38,837 nt of DNA from positions 1 through 38,837 of the forward strand of contig CAZSWR010000026.1 of NCBI GenBank assembly GCA_964610885.1. The letters are read 5' to 3'. The stretch comes from CAZSWR01 sp964610885 (GTDB lineage: Bacteria; Bacteroidota; Ignavibacteria; Kapaibacteriales; UBA2268). Position numbers and translations under genes: made by a program. The notes under the pieces were generated by a model, which was not told the DNA's origin, searched no databases, and saw nothing but the letters and a program-made list of their open reading frames with translations. Below, piece after piece: positions 7,779-16,063 of this stretch (positions within the stretch are counted from its first letter, which is position 1; each line of letters opens with the position of its first letter).

Positions 7779-8083
7779 ATCCCGTAGGGATTAAATTATT
7801 CTATTCGCACATTAGAATCAATGCTCTTGTCATTCCCGCTCATACGTGAATATCACCTTCTATCAACCGGTTAATTGTTACAAGGAACATTTAGAATCAA
7901 CTTGTCACAGAGAAAAACGCTTATATAATCTGTATGGATTTATTTCAAAACATCTGAAAATTTAACCTCTACGAGGTAAATTGATTCTCAAAGAATTCGG
8001 ATTTCTACCATAATTTAACCGCTCGCGCGGTATGACTTGCATGGGGAAATCAACTGCTACAATATAACAACCGCTCACGCGGT
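7779..8083. repeat. Cluster of four short REP-like palindromes
   Basis: Four small hairpins of similar shape lie in gene-free DNA: ATCCC-gta-GGGAT (7779-7791), ACCTC-tac-GAGGT (7965-7977), ACCGC-tcgc-GCGGT (8018-8031) and ACCGC-tcac-GCGGT (8070-8083). The last two are near-identical and 52 bp apart. Each has 5-bp arms and a 3-4 nt loop. They lie within the about 950-bp gap that also contains the broken Bro-N gene. No reading frame of note exists between 7736 and 8246. Confidence 0.6.
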
Positions 8084-8184
8084 AAAAATATACCGAGTTT
8101 TTGGGGCAGGATTAAAATGGCATGTTTGACTGCACTCACATAAACGTAATATAACCCCAGATTAATATTCCAGATCTACATAAC

Positions 8185-8218
8185 AAAAAACCTTCCCGAT
8201 TGATTTGGGGAAGGCTTT
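8185..8218 (-). terminator. Rho-independent terminator of the M15-LCP unit
   Basis: Stem CCTTCCC (8191-8197) with GGGAAGG (8208-8214), 10-nt loop. On the minus strand the hairpin is followed by a run of six T (8190-8185). It lies about 30 bp after the LCP gene stop codon. Confidence 0.8.
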
Positions 8219-8246
8219 TGCGTAATATATATTTACTGCTGAAATG

Positions 8247-9575
8247 TTATCTCTTCGTGGTCTTCTTCAGGGCGCCGGATTCGTTTAGTTTTCTTTCGTT
8301 CAATATTGCATCGACAACTTTCTTGGCCTCTGGCACTTTCTTGCGCTTCGTGTAGGCGTGGCTCAGCAGGTACATCATTTCGTCGCGGATGTAGCCGCGG
8401 GCGGCGCTGTCGCGCACCTGCCACCAAGCGCGTTGGTCGAAGTATATGCGAAGGTTTTTGATAATTTTGTCGTTCTTGCCGGCTATCGAATCTGCCTGGG
8501 CGGTACGCACCAAGCGCATCAAGCGGCCCTGGACTGATTTGTAGCTTGTGTCGTTGTCCGAACCGTGCGAGCTGTTCCTCTCTTCGATTCGCCGGCCAAG
8601 GCCATCGACTACGTTTTGGTCTGTGAAGTCGAAGACTCGGTAATTTATCGGAATGCAGGGGCGCACTTTGATAGTAATATCGGATTTGGAGCGTGGGAAG
8701 CCTTTGGCTTTTAGCTTGGCGACGATGCCCTTTGTGGTCGAAGCGTCCAAGTTGGATTCGAGGAGGGCAAGCCCGCCACGGATGACAACTTCGCCCAGCA
8801 GTCCGTCCAATTTGTCGAAATGGCGGAGCATCATCTGGCGAATGAATTGTCCCTGATTGTAGCAGCGTTGGTAATCGTCTCCGCCCAATGCTTTGCGCGA
8901 GCGCAGCACCTGGAGTGTGTTTTGCGCATCCTTGAAGCCGAGCAACTCGAGCACGCCGATGGCCTGCGAAAAGCAAAGCTCCACGTAGTAGTGAATCTTA
9001 TCGACTCCGGCGATTCTTGCCAACTCAGAATGGTATCCCTGACGGCCACGGTTGGCGCGGACAATCGTCAGTTTGTTCTGAAGCGAGTCCTCCATATTTG
9101 CTTCTGCCGGGGTATCCCGAGGGATGGAGATGATTTCAACGACACCGCTATCGATGAGTATCGAGATGACGTGGTTCGCGTCGGCATGGTTGCCGTTGGT
9201 GCCCATACGCGAATCGAGGCCAGTAACGGCGATGTTAATTCTTTTTCCATTATAGACGCGGCGAATTTTTTTGCCTGCTTCGAGGTCAGTTTCGTAGGGG
9301 ACGTTCAGGTCCTCCGGCGAGCTGACATAGACCACATTCGAGTCGTTGCCCGAGATGGCTTTCAGGAATTCTTCTTTTTCTAATTGTTCCTTTTCCGCAG
9401 CTGCCTTAATAGAGTCTTCGCGTTGTTTGGCGAGCACTGAGTCCGGGACGGGCTTGTCTTCGGCTTTCTGTCCGCAGGACGTAGTGCCCAATTCAGTAAC
9501 GCCCAAGACGAGTAGAAGCACAAATAATGCTTTGAGCGCGAGCGGTATCCGAGATAATATGTTAGTTTTGTCCAT
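8247..9575 (-). CDS. LytR-CpsA-Psr (LCP) domain envelope protein
   Basis: A 442-residue protein with an N-terminal signal anchor or lipoprotein-type signal (LKALFVLLLVLGV, possible lipidated C34 in TTSC), a charged coiled segment (about 42-75, rich in K/E/D) and an LCP domain at about 108-270. LCP signatures are INIAVTGLDSR, IISIPRDT, LRSRKALGGDD followed by R and a distal Q. The usual Arg-Ser-Asp before the third strand reads HAD, a deviation. LCP enzymes transfer glycans from undecaprenyl carriers to peptidoglycan or other acceptors; in Gram-negatives the acceptor is less clear. The C-terminal part (about 320-442) is helical and unassigned. The M15 peptidase gene precedes it by about 70 bp on the same strand, suggesting a cell-wall pair. 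Other starts (ATG 9605) are possible; 9575 best fits the signal sequence. Confidence 0.75.
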   Translation of the reverse strand: MDKTNILSRIPLALKALFVLLLVLGVTELGTTSCGQKAEDKPVPDSVLAKQREDSIKAAAEKEQLEKEEFLKAISGNDSNVVYVSSPEDLNVPYETDLEAGKKIRRVYNGKRINIAVTGLDSRMGTNGNHADANHVISILIDSGVVEIISIPRDTPAEANMEDSLQNKLTIVRANRGRQGYHSELARIAGVDKIHYYVELCFSQAIGVLELLGFKDAQNTLQVLRSRKALGGDDYQRCYNQGQFIRQMMLRHFDKLDGLLGEVVIRGGLALLESNLDASTTKGIVAKLKAKGFPRSKSDITIKVRPCIPINYRVFDFTDQNVVDGLGRRIEERNSSHGSDNDTSYKSVQGRLMRLVRTAQADSIAGKNDKIIKNLRIYFDQRAWWQVRDSAARGYIRDEMMYLLSHAYTKRKKVPEAKKVVDAILNERKLNESGALKKTTKR

Positions 9576-9645
9576 CACTAAATCAATTTTCGAGCAATTT
9601 GACATATTAATTATATATTTCAAAACATGAATGCAATGTGCCGAC

Positions 9646-10257
9646 CTATTCCTTGTCGAAATGCTGCCAATCCTTGAAAGAAGTGAATTCTCCGCCCCAG
9701 CGCCATCCGCGTTTCTTGAATTCCTTCACTATGAATTCCTTTGCGGCGAGCGTACCGGCCGCGCTTGTGTCGTATTTGGCCTTTGCGGGTGCCACTTCGC
9801 CGGACGAGTAAACGGCCGGGTTCTGGAATGGATTGATGTCGATGGCGCGGCCCTTGGCGTGGTTCGAGTAGCGCTTTGTGTCCTTGATATAGCGGAAGTT
9901 GAAGGCAGAGGTATTGTTGTCGGCCATCGAAAGCGAATCAGACCAATCGTACTGGACGATAGGAATGACTTTATCGATCGGGAATTTATTCTTTTTGATG
10001 AGCTTGAAAATGTCGATTATATCTTTTTTGAGGGATTTGTCTATGATCAGTTGGCCGGAATGCAATTTGCCATCGAAGGAATAGTACTCGACGGTAACGA
10101 GTGTGAGTTTCTTTTTGATTTCCTTCGGTGCGTTCGTGGCGCGCATAGCAGTCGCGAAAGTGTAGTTGCAGTCTTTGATGGCTACGTCTTTTGTTTGGGC
10201 ATTGGCCCCGAGGGCCACGAAGGCCGCAATCAACAAGATTGAAAGAGCATTTCTCAT
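9646..10257 (-). CDS. M15-family peptidase (VanY/DacB-like, peptidoglycan L,D- or D,D-peptidase)
   Basis: A 203-residue exported protein with signal peptide MRNALSILLIAAFVALGANA. The M15 metallopeptidase motifs are visible: SNHAKGRAIDI supplies a metal-binding histidine and aspartate, and DWQHFDK supplies the last histidine at the C-terminus, preceded by RGWRWGGEF. Related enzymes (Peptidase_M15_4) trim peptide stems of the cell wall in the periplasm. The length is that of the family. The ATG at 10257 starts the signal peptide; coding continuity further upstream runs through the rpmA terminator and is not real. It is followed by the LCP gene and both probably end at the terminator at 8185-8218. 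Confidence 0.88.
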   Translation of the reverse strand: MRNALSILLIAAFVALGANAQTKDVAIKDCNYTFATAMRATNAPKEIKKKLTLVTVEYYSFDGKLHSGQLIIDKSLKKDIIDIFKLIKKNKFPIDKVIPIVQYDWSDSLSMADNNTSAFNFRYIKDTKRYSNHAKGRAIDINPFQNPAVYSSGEVAPAKAKYDTSAAGTLAAKEFIVKEFKKRGWRWGGEFTSFKDWQHFDKE

Positions 10258-10320
10258 TTGATGTCCTTGTGTGTCGGGAGAAAATGCGCAAGCTAAGCAA
10301 TTGCTGCGCTTGCAACAATT

Positions 10321-10355
10321 AAAAAGACTTCCAGCCCCGAAAGCCGGAAGTCTTT
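10321..10355 (-). terminator. Rho-independent terminator after rpmA
   Basis: Perfect 10-bp stem AAAGACTTCC (10323-10332) and GGAAGTCTTT (10346-10355); on the minus strand it is followed by a T-run. It lies 35 bp beyond the rpmA stop codon. Confidence 0.85.
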
Positions 10356-10389
10356 GCAAGTAGAAATGATAGAAATATAAAGAAAATTC

Positions 10390-10650
10390 TTAGTTAGCCG
10401 TTGGGTAAACCGAGATTTGTTTTCTTGTTTTATCTTTTCTTTCAAACTTAACCGTACCGTCGATGAGGGCGAAGATAGTATAATCTTTGCCAAGCCCAAC
10501 GCCGTTACCGGGATGGAATTTCGTTCCGCATTGGCGCATAATGATATTGCCTGCGATTACGCTTTGACCGCCGAACACTTTAACGCCGCGGCGTTGTGCA
10601 TTCGAATCGCGACCGTTTTTCGTAGAGCCGCCACCTTTTTTGTGTGCCAT
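10390..10650 (-). CDS. rpmA: 50S ribosomal protein L27
   Basis: An 86-residue ribosomal protein with the highly conserved start MAHKKGGGSTKNGRDSNAQR and the FGGQSVIAGNIIMRQCGT block. L27 sits near the peptidyl transferase centre of the large subunit. The N-terminus begins directly with MAHKKG, without the cleavable extension seen in Firmicutes. It follows rplU by 31 bp in the usual rplU-rpmA pair. The C-terminal end KQISVYPTAN is slightly extended but ordinary. Confidence 0.98.
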   Translation of the reverse strand: MAHKKGGGSTKNGRDSNAQRRGVKVFGGQSVIAGNIIMRQCGTKFHPGNGVGLGKDYTIFALIDGTVKFERKDKTRKQISVYPTAN

Positions 10651-10681
10651 AACGTTAACCTTTCAATTTATATGGATAATA

Positions 10682-10993
10682 TTATGCAATTTTAATACCG
10701 GTTACTTCAATCTTTGTGAAGTGAGCGCGGCTTGTGTTCAGTTTACGATAGCCTTTGCGTCTTTTCTTGTGGAAGACGAGGACTTTCGGATCTTTGCCGT
10801 GGCTCAGGATTTTGGCCGTAACCGAACCGCTGATGGTCGGTGTGCCGATTTTTACGTCCGTTCCCTCTCCGGCAAAGTAAACTTTGTCGAATGTAACGGT
10901 GTCGCCGGGATTGCCGGCAAGCAGCGGCGCTTTGATGACCGCGTTGTCTTGGACCTCGAATTGTTGTCCACCTATTTCTACTATCGCAAACAT
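10682..10993 (-). CDS. rplU: 50S ribosomal protein L21
   Basis: A 103-residue ribosomal protein that binds 23S rRNA. Conserved blocks are MFAIVEIGGQQFEV at the start and FHKKRRKGYRKLNTSRAHFTKI near the C-terminus. The ATG at 10993 is preceded by a GAGG ribosome site and matches the family length; the reading frame upstream to 11104 is untranslated leader. It heads the rplU-rpmA operon with a plausible promoter at 11043-11074. Confidence 0.98.
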   Translation of the reverse strand: MFAIVEIGGQQFEVQDNAVIKAPLLAGNPGDTVTFDKVYFAGEGTDVKIGTPTISGSVTAKILSHGKDPKVLVFHKKRRKGYRKLNTSRAHFTKIEVTGIKIA

Positions 10994-11042
10994 ATCTCTA
11001 ACCTCTATGGAAGTTTTTTTCAAATAACCTCTAAATAGACAA

Positions 11043-11074
11043 GCAATATAACTGTTTTTAACAAACTTACCAAA
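11043..11074 (-). promoter_or_regulatory. Putative Bacteroidetes-type promoter for rplU-rpmA
   Basis: On the minus strand TTTG (11074-11071), a 20-bp spacer and TATATTGC (11050-11043) approximate TTTG-N19-21-TAnnTTTG. Transcription would start near 11036, giving a leader of about 43 nt. Confidence 0.4.
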
Positions 11075-11254
11075 TATTTTTTTGTCAGACCCCGAAACTC
11101 GCATTCCGCCAAGAGATTTTCAATGAATAATTCCGCCGCGAAATAAAAGTTTTCCACACGCCCTGTGGATTCCTTCGGCAAAGAAAGTGAACATCTTTGC
11201 ATTTATTAATTCGTCCCCTCGGGCTGCCTCGAAATGTCAGTATGGCCGCCCAGC

Positions 11255-13369
11255 CTATTCGCGAGGTCTGGGCTTTTTGTGTTTCAGTCCTGGTTCGGCG
11301 CGTATATATTCCTCGATGGTGCGCTGCTGGACGAGCGCTGTGCAGTCGCTCATGATTTCTTTGGTCCATTCGGGCGCTTCGGGCAGCGCTTTGTTGTATA
11401 TCATTTCGTGCCAAGCGTGGTCGTCGAGCCTTTCGGACGTGGGACGAGTGAATTCGTAGTACGAGAAGACTGCTCCACGGAGCAAGCGAAGTTTCCCTTC
11501 GATTTCGGCCGCTACGTAAATAATGTTCCCGGAGCCGACGCCCACCTCCAGGCAATTGCCCATCGAATTGTGTACGTCGACGATAATGCCGTCGTGGCCT
11601 TCTTTCATAAGCGCCTCCGGCTCTTGCCCATCGGCAGTAACTTCGCTTTCGAAGGGGATGCCAGAGCTTTTAAAGTTGATCGATTCCACCATTCCGCCGG
11701 CCATACGCATCTCCTCGTGTTCGTGGCGGGTGATGGGCAGACCTTCGAGTTCTTTATTGTTGACTGTGTCCAAGAATTTCATCATCTGGTAGAATTCCTG
11801 CATGGCCGTTTGCTGTTCCTGGTTCATGACCGCATATTTCGAAAGGCATGTGTTAGTCTTCTCGACCAGGTTCAGCATTCTCTTGTAGAAAGTTGGATTG
11901 GGCTCGAGGAAGCACCTCGGGTAATCGATTTCCGGTTTCTCTTCGTCGCCGTCTCCAGCTTCGGCCGCCGATTGCATGGCGTAGAGGACTGTGTTGTGAC
12001 GCAGTTCGGCCCAGCTGGCAGTGAAAGTATTCAAAGATTTCGTATCCCAGGCTGCGTTCCGCATAAAGAAAGGATACATTCCGTTCGGGTCGCGTTCGAT
12101 TAGGGATTTAAGGCAGTAGAGCCAGTAATAATACAGATTACTTGTCCATTTGCTTTCGTGGATGACTGCGAATTCCTTTGTCAGTTGCGCCAATATTTTT
12201 TCGTAGTCGGGCCATTTTTCGGCTTCTTTGTACGTATTGAACAGAATTGATTTCGCCTTTTTCGAGCCAAATGCTGCCGGCACGTCGAGTCCTCGCGGGA
12301 AATCTCTGTGGCCGTATTTGGTCAGCCTTTGGGTTATTTCGCCATCGGGTATGTATCTCTGGCCCATGATTGACAGTTTAAGTTCGGCGGGGCTAAGGTT
12401 TTTGGACGATTCTATTTTCGATTTCTCTTTGTACATTTTAGCGAGCAGGGTGCGTAGCGGTGCCATTTTCTTCTTGTCGGCGATGTTTTGGAGCGAAGGT
12501 TTGGCTCCGAATGCGGTATTCATCGCGGCGTAAACGTTTCCCAACGACAGGCCGTCGGATTCGCCGACGAATAGGTTCGTTACTTCGTAAATGCTTTCCC
12601 AGAGCTGTTTCGATTCGTCCGGGGCGCCGCCGTTCAGTGCGAAGGAAATCAACATTGCCTGAATGAGGCCGCAGTCTGTGCTGAGGTCGAATTCGGCGAG
12701 TTGGTGCCACATCATCGAACGGAAATAGTTCCGCAGCCGGTTATTGTATGTGTAGTGGCCCCTCGGTATGAATTGCGTATAATCGATTCGAGTACCGCAA
12801 ATTTCCGAATGTTCCGTGGTGCTGCGGCGGGCGATTTTTTGCATCTCTGCCGAAAGCATTGACATGAATTCGCCAGAGCCGGCCGCTTGGGCCTTCTGGA
12901 GCTGCAATCCGAGCGCAAAGAACGCACAGTTTTTCGAAATGGCTTCCGTAAATGCAGGGTTTTTATTTGTTTTCTTGAGCTTCGTGAAATAGTCATAGAG
13001 GATCGAATCGAGCGCTCGGAGCTTGGCCGAAAGCGAATTGTATTCGATGCCGCTGAGTATATTGTCATAGAACGAACTGTAGCACTGCAAAACTAAATCG
13101 CTCGTGATGAAGCTCGGAGCTTGGTTGTAATTGTTCTCGTCATAGACTTGGGCAAGAGTTGAGTAATTGTCGGGCACAACGATGAATCCGTTTTCCGAAA
13201 TTTTTGATTTGTCGTGTTCGGAGAATCCTGTGTATTGGTTCAGGTTTGTTATTTTGGACCATTCGAGGTATTGTTTGCCGTTCACTGTTTTGAAATTGTT
13301 ACTGTGTTTTTGAGCATTTGCTCCCGCGAAGAGCAGGAACGATGCGAATAAGTAAATGAGAATCTTCAT
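11255..13369 (-). CDS. DUF3160 family secreted protein
   Basis: A 704-residue protein with signal peptide MKILIYLFASFLLFAGANA and a body that matches DUF3160 throughout. Typical blocks are ITSDLVLQCYSSFYD near the N-terminus, SIMGQRYIPDGEI, TFTASWAELRHNTVLYA, FLEPNPTFYKRML, and the C-terminal DVHNSMGNCLEVGVG and GAVFSYYEFTRPTSERL. DUF3160 proteins are exported, mostly alpha-helical and of unknown function. The start at 13369 overlaps the stop of the preceding gene as ATGA, and it is the last gene of a five-gene operon with a J-domain protein, a PAP2 phosphatase, a lipoprotein and a small secreted protein. Apparent coding upstream to 13591 is the shadow of that preceding gene. The C-terminal tail is basic (HKKPRPRE). 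Confidence 0.85.
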   Translation of the reverse strand: MKILIYLFASFLLFAGANAQKHSNNFKTVNGKQYLEWSKITNLNQYTGFSEHDKSKISENGFIVVPDNYSTLAQVYDENNYNQAPSFITSDLVLQCYSSFYDNILSGIEYNSLSAKLRALDSILYDYFTKLKKTNKNPAFTEAISKNCAFFALGLQLQKAQAAGSGEFMSMLSAEMQKIARRSTTEHSEICGTRIDYTQFIPRGHYTYNNRLRNYFRSMMWHQLAEFDLSTDCGLIQAMLISFALNGGAPDESKQLWESIYEVTNLFVGESDGLSLGNVYAAMNTAFGAKPSLQNIADKKKMAPLRTLLAKMYKEKSKIESSKNLSPAELKLSIMGQRYIPDGEITQRLTKYGHRDFPRGLDVPAAFGSKKAKSILFNTYKEAEKWPDYEKILAQLTKEFAVIHESKWTSNLYYYWLYCLKSLIERDPNGMYPFFMRNAAWDTKSLNTFTASWAELRHNTVLYAMQSAAEAGDGDEEKPEIDYPRCFLEPNPTFYKRMLNLVEKTNTCLSKYAVMNQEQQTAMQEFYQMMKFLDTVNNKELEGLPITRHEHEEMRMAGGMVESINFKSSGIPFESEVTADGQEPEALMKEGHDGIIVDVHNSMGNCLEVGVGSGNIIYVAAEIEGKLRLLRGAVFSYYEFTRPTSERLDDHAWHEMIYNKALPEAPEWTKEIMSDCTALVQQRTIEEYIRAEPGLKHKKPRPRE

Positions 13370-14010
13370 AGTTTCTCCAGATTTATCATCAAATATTCTT
13401 TTACGGTATTTGCTTTGGTGTCTGTCGCGAGTACTCTCGTAACAAAGTAGCCAAAGGATTTCCATTCGTATCGGACGGCGCGGAAGCCTTTTGAGTGCTT
13501 TTCGATGGCGATCAGATAGGCCTGCGGGCTGCCAGGCGTTTGGACCAGTTCGGCATCGATAAATGGCAACGAAAGCCGCGAGCCGAGCCACAGCGGCGCA
13601 ATCGATTTATCGGTTACTTTGTAAACAAAGAATCCGTTGCCGCTGTCAGGCCAGAATTTCGGTTTTTTGAATACGCAGATGGCAATATCTTCTTGCCCGT
13701 CGCCGTTGGCGTCGCCTGCCATGATTTTCCACGGGTGCTGGCGGCGGTCTTTGTCGATCCAATCGAGCTGCCAATTGCCGGCATCGAAAGAAAATTGCGC
13801 AAGGCGTTCGCCCCTGACGGGGTTCCCCGGCACTGCGATTATGGCAAAAGCTTTTCCGCCAGACTTCATTTGGCAACAATCGAATATTGAGTACGAAGCA
13901 AAGTCTCCGTCTGATTTTGCCAATACAATTCCAAGCGAATCCTTAAGGCCGGAAGCGTGCAGGATTTCGGCGGCAAAAATACTCAATATGATTATTAGCC
14001 ACAGCCGCAT
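13366..14010 (-). CDS. Small secreted protein with an FG-GAP/VCBS-like repeat
   Basis: A 214-residue protein with a signal peptide (MRLWLIIILSIFAAEILHASG). The middle contains AGDANGDGQEDIAICVF (about residues 98-114), the calcium-binding DxNxDGxxD loop followed by a beta strand, as in FG-GAP/VCBS propeller repeats; the flanking WQLDWID and FVYKVTDKSIAPLW segments could be neighbouring blades, but fewer repeats than a full propeller are seen. Its ATG is 2 bp after the stop of the upstream lipoprotein gene and its stop overlaps the DUF3160 start. Function unknown; the coupling implies it works with DUF3160 at the cell envelope. Confidence 0.75.
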   Translation of the reverse strand: MRLWLIIILSIFAAEILHASGLKDSLGIVLAKSDGDFASYSIFDCCQMKSGGKAFAIIAVPGNPVRGERLAQFSFDAGNWQLDWIDKDRRQHPWKIMAGDANGDGQEDIAICVFKKPKFWPDSGNGFFVYKVTDKSIAPLWLGSRLSLPFIDAELVQTPGSPQAYLIAIEKHSKGFRAVRYEWKSFGYFVTRVLATDTKANTVKEYLMINLEKL

Positions 14011-14012
14011 AG

Positions 14013-14840
14013 TTATTTCAGCCTGTACCGAAGCAACGAATACAGTTTGCCTTTGAAGAATTCATTCCATCCTATGATCCCACGATAGTTGCCACTAAGA
14101 TTTTGGTAGCCACGGATGTGAGGAGCTTTTTTGATGGCCATGAATCCGATTTTGGGGTAGAAACTGTAATAAGTTGCAGAATTGAAGAATTTATTGACTT
14201 TGAAATATTTCAAAATCGAATCGGTCGTTAGGACTGAATCGTTAAATATTTCGGAGTACTGGACTGTTTGTTTCAGTTGTATGGTTTGGTATTCCTTGCC
14301 GGCTAAAACAACTGTTGAGTCGAAGTTCTTCGAAGATTGGGTGGTGAACATGATTTGCGCAACGAGCGTCGTATCGAAGAACTGCCTGACAGCAGAGTAT
14401 TTATCGAGGCAATCAGTAACTGTTTCGTCATCTTTGCTGTAAACCGAAACCCACCGCGGGCCATATTCGGCCGGCATTGTATCGTGGACGGTTAGGTATC
14501 TATAAATACCTGTTTCTGTAACTTGGAAGAATAAAGAATCTTTCAAGCCACTATCAGAATAGTGTTCGACGATCCACGCTGATCTGCCTTCGATTTGCGC
14601 CGACCCCACCACGACGAGCGAATCGGTCGAATGCGTGGAATCGATTTTCGTATAGGTCGGGGCATAGTCCCAAGCGTCGAATACCCAATAGTTGCCGACG
14701 GCCATTGGGAGTAGTTCGGTAGGATTCGGGAATTCCGAGGGTGGAGTGCTCACCCAATCGCTATCTTTTTTGCAAGAGCAGATGACGATGGCCATGGATG
14801 CAATGATAAGCGCCGACATTATTAAATTATTCTTTTTCAT
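14013..14840 (-). CDS. Lipoprotein of unknown function
   Basis: A 275-residue protein starting MKKNNLIMSALIIASMAIVICSC, with lipidation likely at C23 (ICSC). The first mature segment ELLPMAVGNYWVFDAWDY resembles a motif found at the start of many FCB-group lipoproteins (LxVGNxWxY). The rest is beta-rich, with repeated strand pairs such as GIYRYLTV, YQTIQLKQTVQYSEIF and ILKYFKVNKFFNS. I do not know a function. The ATG at 14840 lies 4 bp after the PAP2 stop codon, so it is in the same operon. Confidence 0.75.
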   Translation of the reverse strand: MKKNNLIMSALIIASMAIVICSCKKDSDWVSTPPSEFPNPTELLPMAVGNYWVFDAWDYAPTYTKIDSTHSTDSLVVVGSAQIEGRSAWIVEHYSDSGLKDSLFFQVTETGIYRYLTVHDTMPAEYGPRWVSVYSKDDETVTDCLDKYSAVRQFFDTTLVAQIMFTTQSSKNFDSTVVLAGKEYQTIQLKQTVQYSEIFNDSVLTTDSILKYFKVNKFFNSATYYSFYPKIGFMAIKKAPHIRGYQNLSGNYRGIIGWNEFFKGKLYSLLRYRLK

Positions 14841-14844
14841 GTTT

Positions 14845-15516
14845 TTATATTGATTTATTGTAAAAAGATTTTCCTGATAGAACGACGTCGGCAAATGCAC
14901 AGAAAGTCAGAGTACCGACCACTCCGATAATTGATCCAACAATGACATCCTCGAGGAAGTGTTGCGAAAGGTAGATACGAGACATTCCGACTAACCAAGC
15001 TAAGAGGTATAGAACCACCTGAAGGAAGGTTGAATTCTTGCCTTTTTCGTTTGCAATGAAGACAATTAGAAGGAACATCGAAAAGGCCGTGGCTGAGTGG
15101 CCCGAGGGCATGCTATGGCTCGATAGCATTGCGACGCCCGTAACGGTGTGCAGGGCCGATTCGCCAAAAAAGGACTTCGGACGGGGCGTCTCGAAAACGT
15201 GCTTGAGCGCTTGCGCTCCGAGGCCCGCCATCAGGAAACATCCCAAAGCCCGAACTGACAAACCGTAAGTGCCGACCCAGCGAACGCAAAGAGCGAGAAT
15301 CAGTATTCCATAGATCCAACCGTCCCCAACGTAGGTATAGTAGGAAAAGAAAGTATCCGTCCATGGAGTGTGGATGGAATCTATATAAAGATGCGAACTG
15401 GATTTTCCGTAAATCATCAAAATGATCATGGAAGAAAAAACAAAAAATGAAAACAATGCCAAGAATATTTTCGAGGTTTTGACCAATTTCAATAATGAAT
15501 TATAATAATTCAGCAT
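14845..15516 (-). CDS. PAP2-superfamily membrane phosphatase
   Basis: A 223-residue membrane protein with about six hydrophobic helices. The three phosphatase motifs of the PAP2 family are complete: KHVFETPRP (KX6RP), PSGHS, and SRIYLSQHFLEDV (SRX5HX3D). Members dephosphorylate lipid phosphates such as undecaprenyl pyrophosphate or phosphatidylglycerophosphate on the periplasmic side; the substrate cannot be told from sequence. Its ATG shares a base with the stop codon of the J-domain gene (TAATG) and it is followed after 4 bp by the lipoprotein gene, so all are translated in close coupling. Confidence 0.9.
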   Translation of the reverse strand: MLNYYNSLLKLVKTSKIFLALFSFFVFSSMIILMIYGKSSSHLYIDSIHTPWTDTFFSYYTYVGDGWIYGILILALCVRWVGTYGLSVRALGCFLMAGLGAQALKHVFETPRPKSFFGESALHTVTGVAMLSSHSMPSGHSATAFSMFLLIVFIANEKGKNSTFLQVVLYLLAWLVGMSRIYLSQHFLEDVIVGSIIGVVGTLTFCAFADVVLSGKSFYNKSI

Positions 15517-15815
15517 TATGAGCGCTTCCTTTTTTTAGTTTTATTGTTCTTCCCTTCGATCAGATCAGGAAAACTCTTGTGTAGCAATTCCTTTTCGAGG
15601 AAGTCTTTGTTCAATAGTATGCTGTATTGCAGGCGATTGTCCAAATCTCCGAGTACGGAGTATGCCTCCGTTATTTCGTTAAAAAATGCACGGTTCTCCG
15701 CGGTCTGGGGGCAAACGTCCGGATGGAATAGTTTCACCAAGCGGTGGTATGCCGCTTTGATCTCAGTTGCGGAAGATGTCCTCTCCAAGCCCAATATCTT
15801 GTAGTAGTCCTTCAA
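15516..15815 (-). CDS. Short J-domain (DnaJ-like) protein
   Basis: A 99-residue protein that is essentially only a J-domain: MKDYYKILGL start, the HPD tripeptide in LFHPDV that stimulates Hsp70 (DnaK), and EAYSVLGD. It lacks the glycine-rich, zinc-finger and C-terminal substrate domains of DnaJ. The tail is strongly basic (NNKTKKRKRS). Such proteins direct DnaK to a particular client or location; the basic tail could bind nucleic acid or membrane phospholipid. It is the first gene of the five-gene operon, and a promoter match lies upstream at 15863-15892. Confidence 0.85.
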   Translation of the reverse strand: MKDYYKILGLERTSSATEIKAAYHRLVKLFHPDVCPQTAENRAFFNEITEAYSVLGDLDNRLQYSILLNKDFLEKELLHKSFPDLIEGKNNKTKKRKRS

Positions 15816-15862
15816 TTTGGTATCTCGTGCCTATTCCCGTTTAAACATTCAATAAACGTTTT

Positions 15863-15892
15863 CAAAAATAATAAAATTATGGTAAAATCAAA
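15863..15892 (-). promoter_or_regulatory. Putative Bacteroidetes-type promoter for the J-domain operon
   Basis: On the minus strand TTTG (15892-15889), an 18-bp spacer and TATTTTTG (15870-15863), a full match to TAnnTTTG. Predicted start near 15857, about 42 nt upstream of the first ATG. Confidence 0.45.
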
Positions 15893-16010
15893 TGATATAA
15901 GGTGCGGGTAGCGTTTAATTTTTGGAATTATATCATATTCAAGATGATTTCAATGCTTTTGCTGTTCAGGCGCGGGTGGGATTCTGATCAAAAAAGGGGA
16001 GCCTCGATTG

Positions 16011-16039
16011 AAATAAAAAAGGCCCGAAAATCGGGCCTT
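16011..16039 (-). terminator. Rho-independent terminator of the PD40-OmpA gene
   Basis: AAGGCCCGA (16019-16027) and TCGGGCCTT (16031-16039) form a 9-bp stem with a 3-nt loop; on the minus strand a run of T follows. It lies 25 bp after the stop codon at 16064. Confidence 0.85.
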
Positions 16040-16063
16040 AACATTGATTCAGATTATACGAAA

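Noticed and set aside
8233..8976. A 247-aa arginine-rich frame on the minus strand
   Set aside because: It overlaps the LCP gene in another frame; composition is typical of a shadow frame.
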